Shown: positions 33,975 to 43,683, counted from the stretch's first letter. The stretch is DNA of 64,000 bases from Mycobacterium arosiense ATCC BAA-1401 = DSM 45069 (GCF_002086125.1 NZ_MVHG01000019.1:1-64000); one strand, 5' to 3'. Numbers and translations: made by a program. Notes: generated from the sequence alone by a model not told the origin.

Positions 33975-35439
33975 GCCGATCCCGCCGATCGGCACCCAGA
34001 TATCGGCGCTGGCCGGGCTCGCCCCCGACGAGCCGGCGGTGACGTGTGACGGGGTCACTCTGACCCGGGCCGAGCTCGATCGTTCGACGAATCGGCTGGC
34101 CCGCGCCTATGCGAAGCTCGGCGTGGGCGTCGGCGATTACGTGACGATGGTGCTGCCGAACTCGGTCGAGTGGATCCAGGCCGCGGTGGCGTGCTGGAAG
34201 CTGGGCGCGGTGCCGCAGCCGCTGTCCGCGAGGTTGCCCGATGCCGAACTGCGGGGCCTGCTCGACTTGCGGCCACCCGCCCTGCTGGTGGGCCGCGATC
34301 ATCACCAGATACCACACGTGCCAACGGGTTTCACGCCCGATCCGGAACTGTCGGACGGCGCGCTACCGGAGGCGGTGTCGCCGGTGTGGAAGGCGATGGG
34401 TTCGGGCGGCAGCACCGGCCGGCCCAAGCTGATCGAATCCGGCGGTGACAGCCGGATACCGTCGGCGATCGGCTATCCGCTGGGCGCCCAGGAGGGCGAC
34501 ACCACCCTGGTGCCGATCCCGCTGTCGCACAACACCGGCTTCACCACCGCCACCATCGCTTTACTGATGCGCCATCACCTGGTGTTGATGAGCCGGTTCG
34601 ACCCCGAGCGGTTCCTGCGGGTGATCACCGACCATCGCGTGACGTTCCTGACGACGGTGCCGACCATCATGCAGCGGACGCTGCCCGTGTACCAGGTCGA
34701 CCCGGCCGCCTACGACCTGTCGTCGGTTCGGCGGTTCTGGCACATGGGGGCGCCCTGCCCGCCCGCCATCAAGGAGGCGTGGATCGACCTGCTCGGCGCG
34801 GAGAAGGTCTGGGAGCTTTACGGCGGCACCGAATTACAGGCCCTGACGTTCATCTCCGGGGACCAGTGGCTGGCGCACCGCGGGTCGGTCGGTGTGGTGG
34901 TCGCCGGGGAGATGAAAGTGCTCGACGACGACGGCAATCCCTGCCCGCCGGGCGTGGTCGGCGAGATCTACATGCGGCCCGGCCCGGACAGCGCGCCCAC
35001 CTACCGCTATGTCGGCGCCACGGCGAAAAGCCGAGACGGCTGGGACTCGCTAGGCGACCTCGGCTATTTCGACGCCGACGGGTACCTGTACCTCTCGGAC
35101 CGGCGGGTCGACATGTTCACCGTCGGTGGCCGCAACGTCTACCCCGCCGAGATCGAGAACGCGCTCTCGGCGCACCCCGACGTGTTGTCCTGTCTGGTCG
35201 TCGGCGTCCCCCACGACGACCTCGGCCAAGTGCCCTACGCCCTGGTGCACACGGCCGACGGGTCCACGCTGGATTCCATTGCCGTGCAAGCGTTTCTGCG
35301 CGAGCACCTCGCGGGATACAAGGTGCCGCACACCATCGAATTCGTCGACACGCCGTTGCGCGACGACGCAGGCAAGGCCCGCCGCTCGGCGGTCCGGGAA
35401 CAGATCATGGAGCGCTTGTCGACCGCGGAAGCCAATTGA
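33967..35439 (+). CDS. AMP-dependent acyl-CoA synthetase (bile-acid/long-chain CoA ligase type)
   Basis: A 490-residue ANL-family enzyme. ATG 33967 is inside the end of php (8-bp overlap), arguing for coupled translation. The P-loop is GSGGSTGRPKLI, a variant of the usual SGTTGxPK; ELYGGTE is the A5 motif, GDLGYFDADGYLYLSDRRVDMF the hinge region, and DDAGKARRSAV holds the late catalytic Lys. It makes an acyl-adenylate and then a CoA thioester. In H37Rv this place is taken by Rv0229c, so the gene is locus-specific. Coupling to the lactonase suggests it activates the hydroxy acid that the lactonase releases. Confidence 0.9.
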   Translation: MSEPIPPIGTQISALAGLAPDEPAVTCDGVTLTRAELDRSTNRLARAYAKLGVGVGDYVTMVLPNSVEWIQAAVACWKLGAVPQPLSARLPDAELRGLLDLRPPALLVGRDHHQIPHVPTGFTPDPELSDGALPEAVSPVWKAMGSGGSTGRPKLIESGGDSRIPSAIGYPLGAQEGDTTLVPIPLSHNTGFTTATIALLMRHHLVLMSRFDPERFLRVITDHRVTFLTTVPTIMQRTLPVYQVDPAAYDLSSVRRFWHMGAPCPPAIKEAWIDLLGAEKVWELYGGTELQALTFISGDQWLAHRGSVGVVVAGEMKVLDDDGNPCPPGVVGEIYMRPGPDSAPTYRYVGATAKSRDGWDSLGDLGYFDADGYLYLSDRRVDMFTVGGRNVYPAEIENALSAHPDVLSCLVVGVPHDDLGQVPYALVHTADGSTLDSIAVQAFLREHLAGYKVPHTIEFVDTPLRDDAGKARRSAVREQIMERLSTAEAN

Positions 35440-35446
35440 CCGCCAG

Positions 35447-36682
35447 TCAGGGCGCGATCGCGTCCGCCTCGGCGTCGAGCACCTGAGCCGCTTCGCCCGG
35501 CTTCTCGCGTTTCTCCCAGCGGCGCAACGCTTCTCGGCACGGCGACTCGACCAGCGCGTAACTGACCGCGGCGATCGCGAAACCGAAGAGCAGCGTCAGC
35601 GCCAGCACGGTGGGCATGCGGCCGGTGAACGGGAACGTCCCGAGCACAGGGAACACCATCGCCAGCGCCGCCAAGTGCCACACGAACAGCCCATAGGACC
35701 AGCGCCCGAGGGTCACCATCGCGGTGGTCCCCAAGACGCGGTGCGGGGTGTCGACGCGGTCGAGCACCAACGGGGCGACCAGTGCGAACGCCACCACGGA
35801 GCCCGCTGCCGTCTTCACCGCGAACTGAGTGGCCGTGCCGGGGATCAGGCCCTCCGGCCCGGCCAACGGGGAGGCCGCCAAAAGATAGGCGACCACCGCG
35901 ACGGCGGCCATCAAAATGCGCCGCCGCGCCCACCGATGCGGCACGCCGATCGGGCTGTGCACCCACTCGGCCAACAGCATGCCCGCAGCGAACCAGGAGA
36001 AAAACGCCGGCGGCCAGTTCAGCGGATTGGTGCCGGACCCGGAATGGATGGGCGCCCAGCCCCACGCCCAGCTGAGCGCCCCCAACGCGGCGATCGCCGG
36101 CACCCGGCCCCGCACCGGCAGGCGGCGGGCCAGCAGCGCGAGAATCGGCAGCGCCAGATAAAAGCTGACCTCGACCGACAGGCTCCACATCTGAGTCAGC
36201 CCGCCGGTCAGGGTCAGCGGCACATAGATCTGGGCGAGCGTCAGGTTGGCCAGCCACACCGTCAGGCTGGCGTGGTCGGCGTCGGGCAACAGCGTCAGGA
36301 TCACGACCACGGCGACCAGATAGGCCGGCATGATGCGGACCACCCGCGACCGCAGGTAGTGGCCGGTGGCCGGGCGCGGCCCCAAACCCCGTGCCGCCGC
36401 GGCATGCCCGCGCCACAGCAGAAAACCCGACAGCGCGAAGAACACCGCAACGGCCAGGTCGAAACGCCCGAACAGCCTGCCCGTGGCGCCGCTGGAGTGC
36501 CCGGTTTGGAACGCGACGTGCGTGACCACCACGCCCATTGCCGCACAGGCGCGCATGCCTTCCACGGCCGGCAGGAAGCTGCGCACCCCACCCACCCGCT
36601 GGTCATCGCTCACCACCACAGTCTGCCTGTGCTGTGTGGCCCGACTAACGGGCACGCCCGCAGGACCCGTCCGCGCGAGCAT
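35447..36682 (-). CDS. Acyltransferase-3 family membrane protein (Rv0228-like)
   Basis: A 411-residue polytopic protein with about ten membrane helices. Hallmarks of acyltransferase 3 are the N-terminal SFLPAVEGMRACAAMGVVVTHVAF (conserved Arg and His), FFALSGFLLWR, YLRSRVVRIMPAY and WSLSVEVSFYLALP. It belongs to the conserved envelope cluster; the Rv0228 group has been linked to acetylation of trehalose mycolates (TmaT) in Corynebacterineae, from memory. The start could be a later GTG near 36649 or 36619. It is divergent from the DUF3068 gene and convergent, with a 7-bp gap, with the acyl-CoA ligase. Confidence 0.9.
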   Translation of the reverse strand: MLARTGPAGVPVSRATQHRQTVVVSDDQRVGGVRSFLPAVEGMRACAAMGVVVTHVAFQTGHSSGATGRLFGRFDLAVAVFFALSGFLLWRGHAAAARGLGPRPATGHYLRSRVVRIMPAYLVAVVVILTLLPDADHASLTVWLANLTLAQIYVPLTLTGGLTQMWSLSVEVSFYLALPILALLARRLPVRGRVPAIAALGALSWAWGWAPIHSGSGTNPLNWPPAFFSWFAAGMLLAEWVHSPIGVPHRWARRRILMAAVAVVAYLLAASPLAGPEGLIPGTATQFAVKTAAGSVVAFALVAPLVLDRVDTPHRVLGTTAMVTLGRWSYGLFVWHLAALAMVFPVLGTFPFTGRMPTVLALTLLFGFAIAAVSYALVESPCREALRRWEKREKPGEAAQVLDAEADAIAP

Positions 36683-36800
36683 CAGGCTGGTAAGTCGCTG
36701 CCTTACTTTCTGCTGTTAGGGTCAAACGAGTTTGCCCCGGGCTGCCTGCTCGGGTCGGGTCGCGGCTGATGAAGCAAGGAAATGAGGAGGGCACAGCGAC

Positions 36801-38096
36801 GTGAACCGAGCAGTCATGTTGCGGTTCGCCGCATGCGGGATCATCGGACTCGGGGCTGCCCTGCTGATCGCCGCGCTGCTTTTGACCACGTACACCACCA
36901 GCAGGATCACCAAGGTGCCCCTGAACATCGACGCCACGCTGATCGGCGACGGCACCGGGACCGCGCTGGATTCCGCGTCGTTGTCGACCGACCACGTCGT
37001 CGTCAACCAGAACGTGCCGCTGGTCTCCCAGCAGCAGATCGGCGTTGAGTCGCCCGCCAACTCGGACGTGGTGACGCTGCAGGTCGGAAGTACGTTGCGG
37101 CGCACGGACAAGCAGAAGGACAGCGGGCTGCTGCTGGCGATCGTCGACACCGTCACGCTCAACCGCAAGACCGCGCTGGCCGTCTCCGACGACACCCACA
37201 CCGGCGGTTCGGTCCAGAAGCCGCGTGCCGTCAACGACGAGAACCCGCCCACCGCGATGCCGCTGCGGCACGAGGGGCTGTCCTACCGGTTCCCGTTCCA
37301 CACCGAGAAGAAGACCTACCCGTATTTCGATCCGATCGCGCAGAAGGCGTTCGACGTCAACTACGACACCCAGGAAGACGTCAACGGTCTGACCACGTAC
37401 AAGTTCACTCAGAACGTCGGCTACAACGCCGACGGCAAGCTGGTGGCCCCGGTGGCCTACCCGTCGCTGTTGGCGGGCAACGAGGATGCCAAGCAGACGA
37501 CGTCGGCGTCGATGTGGGGCGTGCAGGGCGGTGACCCGAACGAACAGATCACCATGACCCGCTACTACGCGGCGCAGCGCACGTTCTGGGTGGACCCGGT
37601 GTCGGGCACCATCGTCAAGGAGACCGAGCACGCCGATCACTACTTCGCGCGCGATCCGCTCAAGCCGGAGCTCACCCTGGCCGACTACAAGGTCACCTCG
37701 AACGAAGACACCGTCGAATCCCAGGTGAATGCCGCCCGCGATGAGCGCGACCGGCTGGCGCTGTGGTCGCGGGTGCTGCCGATCACCTTCACCGCGGTAG
37801 GCCTGATCGCGCTGATCGGCGGCGGGCTGCTCGCCTCATTCAGCCTGCGCAGCGAGAGCGCGCTGACCGACCCCGGCCTGGACCGGGACGACCAGGACTT
37901 CTTCGGCCGCACCGGCCTCGAGGAACCGGTGCCCGGCGCCGAAGCCGAGACCGAGAAGCTGCCCACCCAGCGACCCGAGCCGCGCCAGGAGTCCGGTCCG
38001 CCGGGCTCCGAGCCATCCGGCACGCCCGGCCCGGACGAGCCCACCGAAGCGGGGCCCACCGAATCCCACCCGCCCGGCACCCACGACCGGGAATAG
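36801..38096 (+). CDS. DUF3068 membrane-anchored protein (Rv0227c-like)
   Basis: A 431-residue protein starting at GTG 36801 behind GAGGAGGG. One N-terminal membrane helix (residues about 8-32), a roughly 300-residue extracytoplasmic domain of the DUF3068/PorA type (SYRFPFHTEKKTYPYFDPIAQKAFDVNYDTQEDVNGLTTYKF), a second helix near residue 335 (VLPITFTAVGLIALIGGGLLASF), and a Pro/Glu/Ser-rich cytoplasmic tail of about 75 residues. The group is required for viability in mycobacteria, and its corynebacterial counterpart has been tied to lipomannan/lipoarabinomannan maturation (from memory). It is followed by the Rv0226c-like gene with a 21-bp gap. Confidence 0.92.
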   Translation: MNRAVMLRFAACGIIGLGAALLIAALLLTTYTTSRITKVPLNIDATLIGDGTGTALDSASLSTDHVVVNQNVPLVSQQQIGVESPANSDVVTLQVGSTLRRTDKQKDSGLLLAIVDTVTLNRKTALAVSDDTHTGGSVQKPRAVNDENPPTAMPLRHEGLSYRFPFHTEKKTYPYFDPIAQKAFDVNYDTQEDVNGLTTYKFTQNVGYNADGKLVAPVAYPSLLAGNEDAKQTTSASMWGVQGGDPNEQITMTRYYAAQRTFWVDPVSGTIVKETEHADHYFARDPLKPELTLADYKVTSNEDTVESQVNAARDERDRLALWSRVLPITFTAVGLIALIGGGLLASFSLRSESALTDPGLDRDDQDFFGRTGLEEPVPGAEAETEKLPTQRPEPRQESGPPGSEPSGTPGPDEPTEAGPTESHPPGTHDRE

Positions 38097-38117
38097 CCCG
38101 GCCCGGATGCGTTAACC

Positions 38118-39839
38118 GTGCGCTGGACCCGACCCGGGTACGCACTGGTCTTGGCGCTGCTGGTGGTCGGGCCGCTCCTGGCGCCCGGCTACCTGCTGCT
38201 GCGCGACGCGGTGTCGACGCCGCGGTCCTATCTGTCCGATACCGCGCTGGGGCTGACGTCGGCGCCGCGCGCCACCCCTCAGGATTTCGCGGTGGCGCTG
38301 GCCTCCCACCTGCTCGACGGCGGCGTCGTGGTCAAGGCGCTGCTGGTGACCGGGCTGTCGCTGGCGGGATGGGGCGCGGCCCGGTTGGTCGCGGTCGCGC
38401 TGCCCGGCGCGGGCGCGCCAGGCCAGTTCGTCGCCACCACCGTGGCGATCTGGAATCCCTATGTCGCAGAGCGGCTTTTGCAGGGCCATTGGAGCCTGCT
38501 GGTCGGCTACGGCTGCCTGCCCTGGGTGGCCGCGGCGATGCTGACGCTGCGGACGGCACCGAATGCGAGCGGGTTCGGGTTCTTCGGGCTACCCTTCTGG
38601 ATCGCGCTGGCCGGGCTGACCCCGACCGGGCTGCTGCTCGCCGCGACGGTGGCGCTGGCCTGCGTGGTGGTGCCCGGTACCGGCCGGCCGCGCCGGTGGT
38701 GCGCCGCGGTGGCGCTGGGCGCCGCTCTGGTGGCGGCGCTGCCGTGGTTGACGGCGGCGGTGATGGGTTCGTCGCTGTCCGCCCACACGGCGGCCAACCG
38801 GCTGGGGGTCGAGGCGTTCGCGCCACGCGCCGAGCCCGGGCTGGGCACCCTGGGCAGTCTGGCCAGCCTCGGTGGCATCTGGAACGGCGACGCCGTACCC
38901 GGTTCGCGCACCACGCTTTTCGCGGTGTTCTCGGCGGTGGTGCTGTTGGGCGTGGTGGCGGCGGGCCTACCGGCGGTCGTCCGGCGGCCCGTGGCGGTGC
39001 CGCTGCTGGTGCTGGCCGCCGTGTCGTTGCTGATCCCGGCGGCGCTGGCCACCGGCACGGGCTTGCAGCTGCTGGGCACCGTGGTCGACACCGTGCCCGG
39101 CTTCGGGGTGCTGCGCGACGGTCAGAAGTGGGTGGCGCTGGCGATGCCCGGCTATGCGCTGGCGGGGGCCGGCGCGGTGGTGACGCTGCGCCGATGGCTG
39201 CGGCTCCCGGGCGCCGGCGCCCCGGCGCTGGTCTGCTGCCTGGCGCTGCTGCTGGCGCTGCCCGACCTGGGCTGGGGGGTGCTCGGCAGGGTGGCGCCCG
39301 TGCGCTATCCGCGGGGCTGGACCGCCGTCGCCGCGGCGATCGACACCCACCCGGGGGCCGTAGCGGTGTTGCCGGCCGGCACCATGCGGCTGTTCGGTTG
39401 GTCGGGCGCGGCACCGGTGTTGGATCCGCTGCCCCGCTGGGTGCGAGCCGACGTCCTGAGCACCGGTGACTTGGTGATCTCGGGCACCACCATCGCGGGC
39501 GAAGGCGCGCACGCCCGGGCCGTGCAGGAGCTCCTGTTGTCCGGGCCGGAGCCGTCGGCGCTGGCCGCGGCCGGCGTGGCGTGGCTGGTGGTCGAATCCG
39601 ACAGCGCCGGCTACATGGGGTCGGCCGCCCGCACCCTGGGCGCGCTGGCGCCCGTCTACCGGGACCGCGAAATCGCGCTCTACCGGATCGGCGGGCGCAC
39701 CGCCGGGGTGGCCGCCGGGCAGCGGACCGTGACGGTGATCGCGCATCTGGCGTGGCTGGCGATGTTGATCGGCGGCGGCGCCGGCGCGGTGATCGGCGCG
39801 TGGCGGCACCGCACCCGCTCAGCCCTGCCCGGTGACTAG
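38118..39839 (+). CDS. GT-C-like polytopic membrane protein (Rv0226c-like)
   Basis: A 573-residue protein from GTG 38118 with roughly a dozen hydrophobic segments. WNPYVAERLLQGHWSLLVGYGCLPWV near residue 115 and an early extracytoplasmic loop after the first helix fit GT-C-type lipid-linked sugar transferases, though no complete catalytic motif is obvious. It is co-directional with the DUF3068 gene. Its 3' end overlaps the convergent glycosyltransferase gene by 21 bp. The cluster makes a role in arabinan or mannan assembly likely. Function is not established from sequence. Confidence 0.88.
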   Translation: MRWTRPGYALVLALLVVGPLLAPGYLLLRDAVSTPRSYLSDTALGLTSAPRATPQDFAVALASHLLDGGVVVKALLVTGLSLAGWGAARLVAVALPGAGAPGQFVATTVAIWNPYVAERLLQGHWSLLVGYGCLPWVAAAMLTLRTAPNASGFGFFGLPFWIALAGLTPTGLLLAATVALACVVVPGTGRPRRWCAAVALGAALVAALPWLTAAVMGSSLSAHTAANRLGVEAFAPRAEPGLGTLGSLASLGGIWNGDAVPGSRTTLFAVFSAVVLLGVVAAGLPAVVRRPVAVPLLVLAAVSLLIPAALATGTGLQLLGTVVDTVPGFGVLRDGQKWVALAMPGYALAGAGAVVTLRRWLRLPGAGAPALVCCLALLLALPDLGWGVLGRVAPVRYPRGWTAVAAAIDTHPGAVAVLPAGTMRLFGWSGAAPVLDPLPRWVRADVLSTGDLVISGTTIAGEGAHARAVQELLLSGPEPSALAAAGVAWLVVESDSAGYMGSAARTLGALAPVYRDREIALYRIGGRTAGVAAGQRTVTVIAHLAWLAMLIGGGAGAVIGAWRHRTRSALPGD

Positions 39840-40985
39840 TCCGTTGACCGTGCGGCCGGCTTGCACCGCTTCCAGTACGCCACACATCGCGTCGGCGCTT
39901 TGCGTCCAGGAGAATTCGCCACTGCGGGTGTGCGCCTTGGCGCCCAGTTGATCGCGCAGCACCGGATCGGCGAGCAGTTCTTCGAGCCGATCCACCAGCT
40001 CGGCGTGGCTGTCCACCAGGATCCCGGTCACCTCGTCGACGATCGAGTCCGACAATCCGCCCGAGGATCGGTAGCCGATGGTCGGCACCCCGTGCTGGGC
40101 CGCCTCGACGACGGCCAGGCCCCAGCCCTCCTTGCGCGAGGGCAGCAGGTGCACCCAAGCCCCTTGCAGGACATGGTGTTTGGTGATGTCGTCGACGTGA
40201 CCGTGGAAGGTCACCGCCGAGCAGATGCCGAGCCGCTGCACGTACTCGACGAGCCGGTCGCGCCACCAGCCGTCGCCGACGATGTCCAGGTGCAGGCTCG
40301 GTATCCGCGGCAACAGCCGCGCAACCGCCTCCAGGGCATCCTCGATCTGCTTGTGCGGCACCAGCCGCGACAGCACCACCACGCGCGGCGCGGCCGAGCG
40401 GGGCCCGGACAAGGACTGTGCCGGGGCCCGGTCGAGGCCGTTGCGCACCACCGCGATCCGAGCGCCGTCGACGCCCAGGGTGACCAGGTCGCGCGCGGAC
40501 GGCAGCGACACCGTCACATACTGGTTGTGCCGGTTCACCCGCGGCGACAGGGTCGACTCCACGAACCAGCCGAGCCGGCCGAGCACCGGGCCCGCCACCG
40601 GCCACTGCTCGCGGTGGCAGTGGTGCACCAGCACCACCACCCGGCGGCCGTAGATCAGGCGGGCCAGAAAGGGCAGGCCGTTCTGGGTGTCGACGACCAC
40701 ATCGGGGTGCACCTTGCGCAGCGGGCCGATCCCCAGCCGGGCCCAGGCCATCGCCAGCAACGCCCAGACGTACACCGAATACCGGCCGCCGGCGCGGTCG
40801 ATGCGCACCCCGTCGACCACCTCGCGCCGCGGCGCGCCGCGATAGCGCGCGGTGCGCAGCGTGACGGCGATGCCGGAGGCGGCCAGCTGCGCGCCGATGC
40901 GCTGCAAATACGCTTCGCTGCCACCGCCCTGCGGGTGCCCGGTATCGCGCCAGCACAGCAGCAGCACGGAGCGCAAAGAAGACAT
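39819..40985 (-). CDS. GT4-family glycosyltransferase (Rv0225-like)
   Basis: A 388-residue GT-B enzyme. The N-terminal acceptor domain has GHPQGGGSEAYLQRIGAQLAASG. The C-terminal nucleotide-sugar domain has VVVLSRLVPHKQIEDALEAVARLLP and the EGWGLAVVEAAQHGVPTIGYRSSGG segment with the two Glu of the EX7E motif. No membrane helix is present; it should act on the inner face of the membrane. It belongs to the conserved envelope cluster and is divergent from the methyltransferase gene, a 77-bp spacer between them. The acceptor is unknown. Confidence 0.92.
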   Translation of the reverse strand: MSSLRSVLLLCWRDTGHPQGGGSEAYLQRIGAQLAASGIAVTLRTARYRGAPRREVVDGVRIDRAGGRYSVYVWALLAMAWARLGIGPLRKVHPDVVVDTQNGLPFLARLIYGRRVVVLVHHCHREQWPVAGPVLGRLGWFVESTLSPRVNRHNQYVTVSLPSARDLVTLGVDGARIAVVRNGLDRAPAQSLSGPRSAAPRVVVLSRLVPHKQIEDALEAVARLLPRIPSLHLDIVGDGWWRDRLVEYVQRLGICSAVTFHGHVDDITKHHVLQGAWVHLLPSRKEGWGLAVVEAAQHGVPTIGYRSSGGLSDSIVDEVTGILVDSHAELVDRLEELLADPVLRDQLGAKAHTRSGEFSWTQSADAMCGVLEAVQAGRTVNGLVTGQG

Positions 40986-41062
40986 TGATCGCTAGCCTAA
41001 CCGGCGGCTATCCACACCGGCGGCATGGCGACGGTTCCGGCCACCTCCGTAGGGTGTGGCCG

Positions 41063-41833
41063 GTGGGCGCCACCGACCTCTTCGCGCGGCGGGCGACGCT
41101 GGCCCGCTCGGTGCGGCTGCTGTCGCAGTTTCGTTACGAGCAGTCGGATCCGGCCCGGTTCTACGGCGCGCTGGCGGCGGACACCGCGGCGATGGTGGGC
41201 GACCTGTGGCGCGCCACCCGCGGTGGCTCCCCGGCCGGCCGCACGCTGCTCGACGTCGGCGGCGGCCCCGGCTACTTCGCGGCGGCCTTCATCGAGGCCG
41301 GGGTCCGCTACATCGGGGTCGAACCCGACCCCGACGAAATGCACGCGGCCGGGCCCGCCGCCGCCCGCGGGGCTGCGCCATGCGTGCGTGCCTCCGGCAT
41401 GGCGCTGCCCTTCGCCGACGACTCCGTGGACATCTGCCTGTCTTCCAACGTCGCCGAGCACGTGCCGCGGCCCTGGCAACTCGGCGCCGAGATGCTGCGG
41501 GTGACCAAGCCGGGCGGGCTGGCCGTGCTGTCCTACACCGTCTGGCTGGGTCCCTTCGGTGGCCACGAGATGGGCCTGACGCACTACCTGGGCGGGGCCC
41601 GGGCCGCCGCGCGCTACACCCGCAAACACGGCCGTCCGCCCAAAAACAACTACGGGTCGTCGTTGTTCGGGGTGTCCGCCGCCGACGGCCTGGACTGGGC
41701 GGCCAACACCGGCGCCACCCTGGCCGCATTTCCCCGCTACCACCCGCGATGGGCGTGGTGGCTGACCTCGGTGCCACTGCTGCGCGAGTTCCTGGTCAGC
41801 AATCTGGTGTTGGTCCTGCAACCTCGAGAGTGA
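41063..41833 (+). CDS. SAM-dependent methyltransferase (Rv0224c-like)
   Basis: A 256-residue class I methyltransferase. GTG 41063 is chosen because the protein then begins MGATDLFARRATLARSVRLLSQFRYEQ, matching the H37Rv start; the frame itself is open further upstream. Motif I is LLDVGGGPGYFAAAF, followed by GVEPDPDEMHAAG (acidic ribose-binding position), SGMALPFADDSVDICLSSNVAEHV and the post-motif LRVTKPGGLAVLSYTVW. Rv0224c is essential in transposon screens. The membrane-associated neighbours suggest it methylates a cell-envelope precursor or a glycan. Confidence 0.92.
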   Translation: MGATDLFARRATLARSVRLLSQFRYEQSDPARFYGALAADTAAMVGDLWRATRGGSPAGRTLLDVGGGPGYFAAAFIEAGVRYIGVEPDPDEMHAAGPAAARGAAPCVRASGMALPFADDSVDICLSSNVAEHVPRPWQLGAEMLRVTKPGGLAVLSYTVWLGPFGGHEMGLTHYLGGARAAARYTRKHGRPPKNNYGSSLFGVSAADGLDWAANTGATLAAFPRYHPRWAWWLTSVPLLREFLVSNLVLVLQPRE

Positions 41834-41936
41834 AACGTGTTCTCGTTTTGCCCCGGCTTGGGTAGGGTGGCGCCCATGCGCGCCGGCGACGATAGACAGG
41901 GCAGCGCAATCCGAAAGGGTAGGAGGAGCGGCGCAG

Positions 41937-43406
41937 ATGACCGAGAGCAAGACCGAATACGACAAGCTTTTCATCGGCGGCAAGTGGACGGAACCGTCCA
42001 CCTCGGATGTCATCGAGGTGCACTGTCCGGCCACCGGTGAATACGTCGGGAAGGTGCCGCTGGCCGCGGTCGCCGACGTCGACGCCGCGGTGGCCGCGGC
42101 GCGGGCGGCCTTCGACAACGGCCCCTGGCCCACCACCCCGCCGAAGGAGCGCGCGGCCGTGATCGCCAACGCGCTCAAGCTGATGGAGGAGCGCAAGGAC
42201 CGGTTCACCCAGCTGCTCGCCGCCGAGACCGGGCAGCCGCCGACCAGCGTCGAGACGATGCACTGGATGAGCTCGATCGGGGCGCTGAACTTTTTCGCCG
42301 GCCCGGCCGTCGACCAGGTCAAGTGGAAAGAGGTCCGCACCGGCGGCTACGGGCAGAGCATCGTGCACCGCGAGCCGATCGGCGTCGTGGGCGCGATCGT
42401 CGCGTGGAACGTGCCGCTGTTTTTGGCCGTCAACAAGCTGGGCCCGGCCCTGCTGGCCGGGTGCACGGTGGTGCTCAAGCCGGCCGCCGAAACCCCGTTG
42501 AGCGCAAACGCTTTGGCGGAGGCATTCGCCGAGGCCGGGCTGCCCGAGGGCGTGCTGTCGGTGGTGCCCGGCGGAATCGAGACCGGGCAGGCGCTGACCT
42601 CCAACCCGGACGTCGACATCTTCTCCTTCACCGGCAGCTCGGCCGTCGGCAAGGAGATCGGCCGTCGCGCCGCGGACATGCTCAAGCCGTGCACCTTGGA
42701 GCTGGGCGGAAAGTCGGCCGCGATCGTCCTCGACGACGTCGACCTGGCCGCGTCCATCCCGATGCTGGTGTTCTCCGGGATCATGAACACCGGACAGGCC
42801 TGCGTGGCCCAGACCCGCATCCTGGCCCCGCGGTCGCGCTACGACGAAATCGTCGACGCGGTAAGCGCGTTCGTGCAGGCGTTGCCGGTGGGCCTGCCGT
42901 CGGACCCGGCCGCCCAGATCGGGTCGCTGATTTCGGAGAAGCAGCGCGCCCGGGTGGAGGGCTACATCGCCAAGGGCATTGAAGAGGGCGCCCGACTGGT
43001 GACCGGCGGCGGCCGCCCGGAGGGCCTGGACAGCGGATTCTTCGTGCAGCCGACGGTATTCGCCGACGTCGACAACAAGATGACGATCGCCCAGGAAGAG
43101 ATCTTCGGGCCGGTGCTGTCGATCATCCCCTATGACACCGAAGAGGACGCGATCAAGATCGCCAACGACTCGGTGTACGGGTTGGCCGGCAGCGTGTGGA
43201 CCGCGGACGTGCAGCGAGGCATCGAGATCTCGGAGAAGATCCGCACCGGGACCTACGCCATCAACTGGTACGCGTTCGACCCGTGCTGCCCGTTCGGCGG
43301 CTACAAGAACTCCGGCATCGGCCGCGAGAACGGGCCGGAGGGCGTCGAGCACTTCACCCAGCAGAAGAGCGTGTTGATGCCGATGGGCCACACCATCGAC
43401 AGCTGA
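41937..43406 (+). CDS. Aldehyde dehydrogenase (Rv0223c-like)
   Basis: A 489-residue NAD(P)-dependent aldehyde dehydrogenase starting at ATG 41937 behind GGAGGAGCG. Motifs are GVVGAIVAWNVPLFLAVNKLGPALLAGCTVVLKPA (cofactor site, Lys of KPA), FTGSSAVGKEIG, the general base in LELGGKSAAIV and the nucleophile in MNTGQACVAQTRI. The C-terminal YKNSGIGRENGPEGVEHFTQQKSV is typical of the betaine/fatty-aldehyde branch. It oxidises an aldehyde to an acid in the cytoplasm. A TAGGGT -10-like element lies about 65 bp upstream. Substrate not determinable. Confidence 0.93.
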   Translation: MTESKTEYDKLFIGGKWTEPSTSDVIEVHCPATGEYVGKVPLAAVADVDAAVAAARAAFDNGPWPTTPPKERAAVIANALKLMEERKDRFTQLLAAETGQPPTSVETMHWMSSIGALNFFAGPAVDQVKWKEVRTGGYGQSIVHREPIGVVGAIVAWNVPLFLAVNKLGPALLAGCTVVLKPAAETPLSANALAEAFAEAGLPEGVLSVVPGGIETGQALTSNPDVDIFSFTGSSAVGKEIGRRAADMLKPCTLELGGKSAAIVLDDVDLAASIPMLVFSGIMNTGQACVAQTRILAPRSRYDEIVDAVSAFVQALPVGLPSDPAAQIGSLISEKQRARVEGYIAKGIEEGARLVTGGGRPEGLDSGFFVQPTVFADVDNKMTIAQEEIFGPVLSIIPYDTEEDAIKIANDSVYGLAGSVWTADVQRGIEISEKIRTGTYAINWYAFDPCCPFGGYKNSGIGRENGPEGVEHFTQQKSVLMPMGHTIDS

Positions 43407-43508
43407 TCCTCGTCACCTCGAACGCGACGTAGCCGTCCCTTCCGGGCGCGAGCGTCACTGTGCCGTCACGCTCGCGGCCCGGCGCCTGCCAACCGCTCTT
43501 CTAGTGAC

Positions 43509-43524
43509 TATGCAATATTGCATA
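43509..43524. promoter_or_regulatory. 16-bp perfect palindrome upstream of a TetR gene
   Basis: TATGCAATATTGCATA is fully palindromic and sits in an unusually AT-rich stretch (43500-43660) between the aldehyde dehydrogenase and TetR genes. The flanking GCATAATC recurs at 43648-43655 just before the small frame at 43684, where TAATCT also looks like a -10 box. The nearby TetR protein is the likely binder. Confidence 0.65.
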
Positions 43525-43683
43525 ATCCTCGCGGCACCGTGCGCCCGCGATTGCGGGCCATAGCTCGGTCCACCGGCGGTTATGCGGCGAACATCACACT
43601 TCACCTGAGAAATTGCTTAACTAACGAATCTCTTATATGGTTCATAGCATAATCTAGGGCCGTACACAGGCCGGGAGAACATC

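Noticed and set aside
38332..40956. Very long open frame on the minus strand across the Rv0226c-like gene
   Set aside because: It is antisense to a well-supported membrane-protein gene and is extremely Arg/Pro/Ala-rich with no motif, as expected of a high-GC shadow frame.
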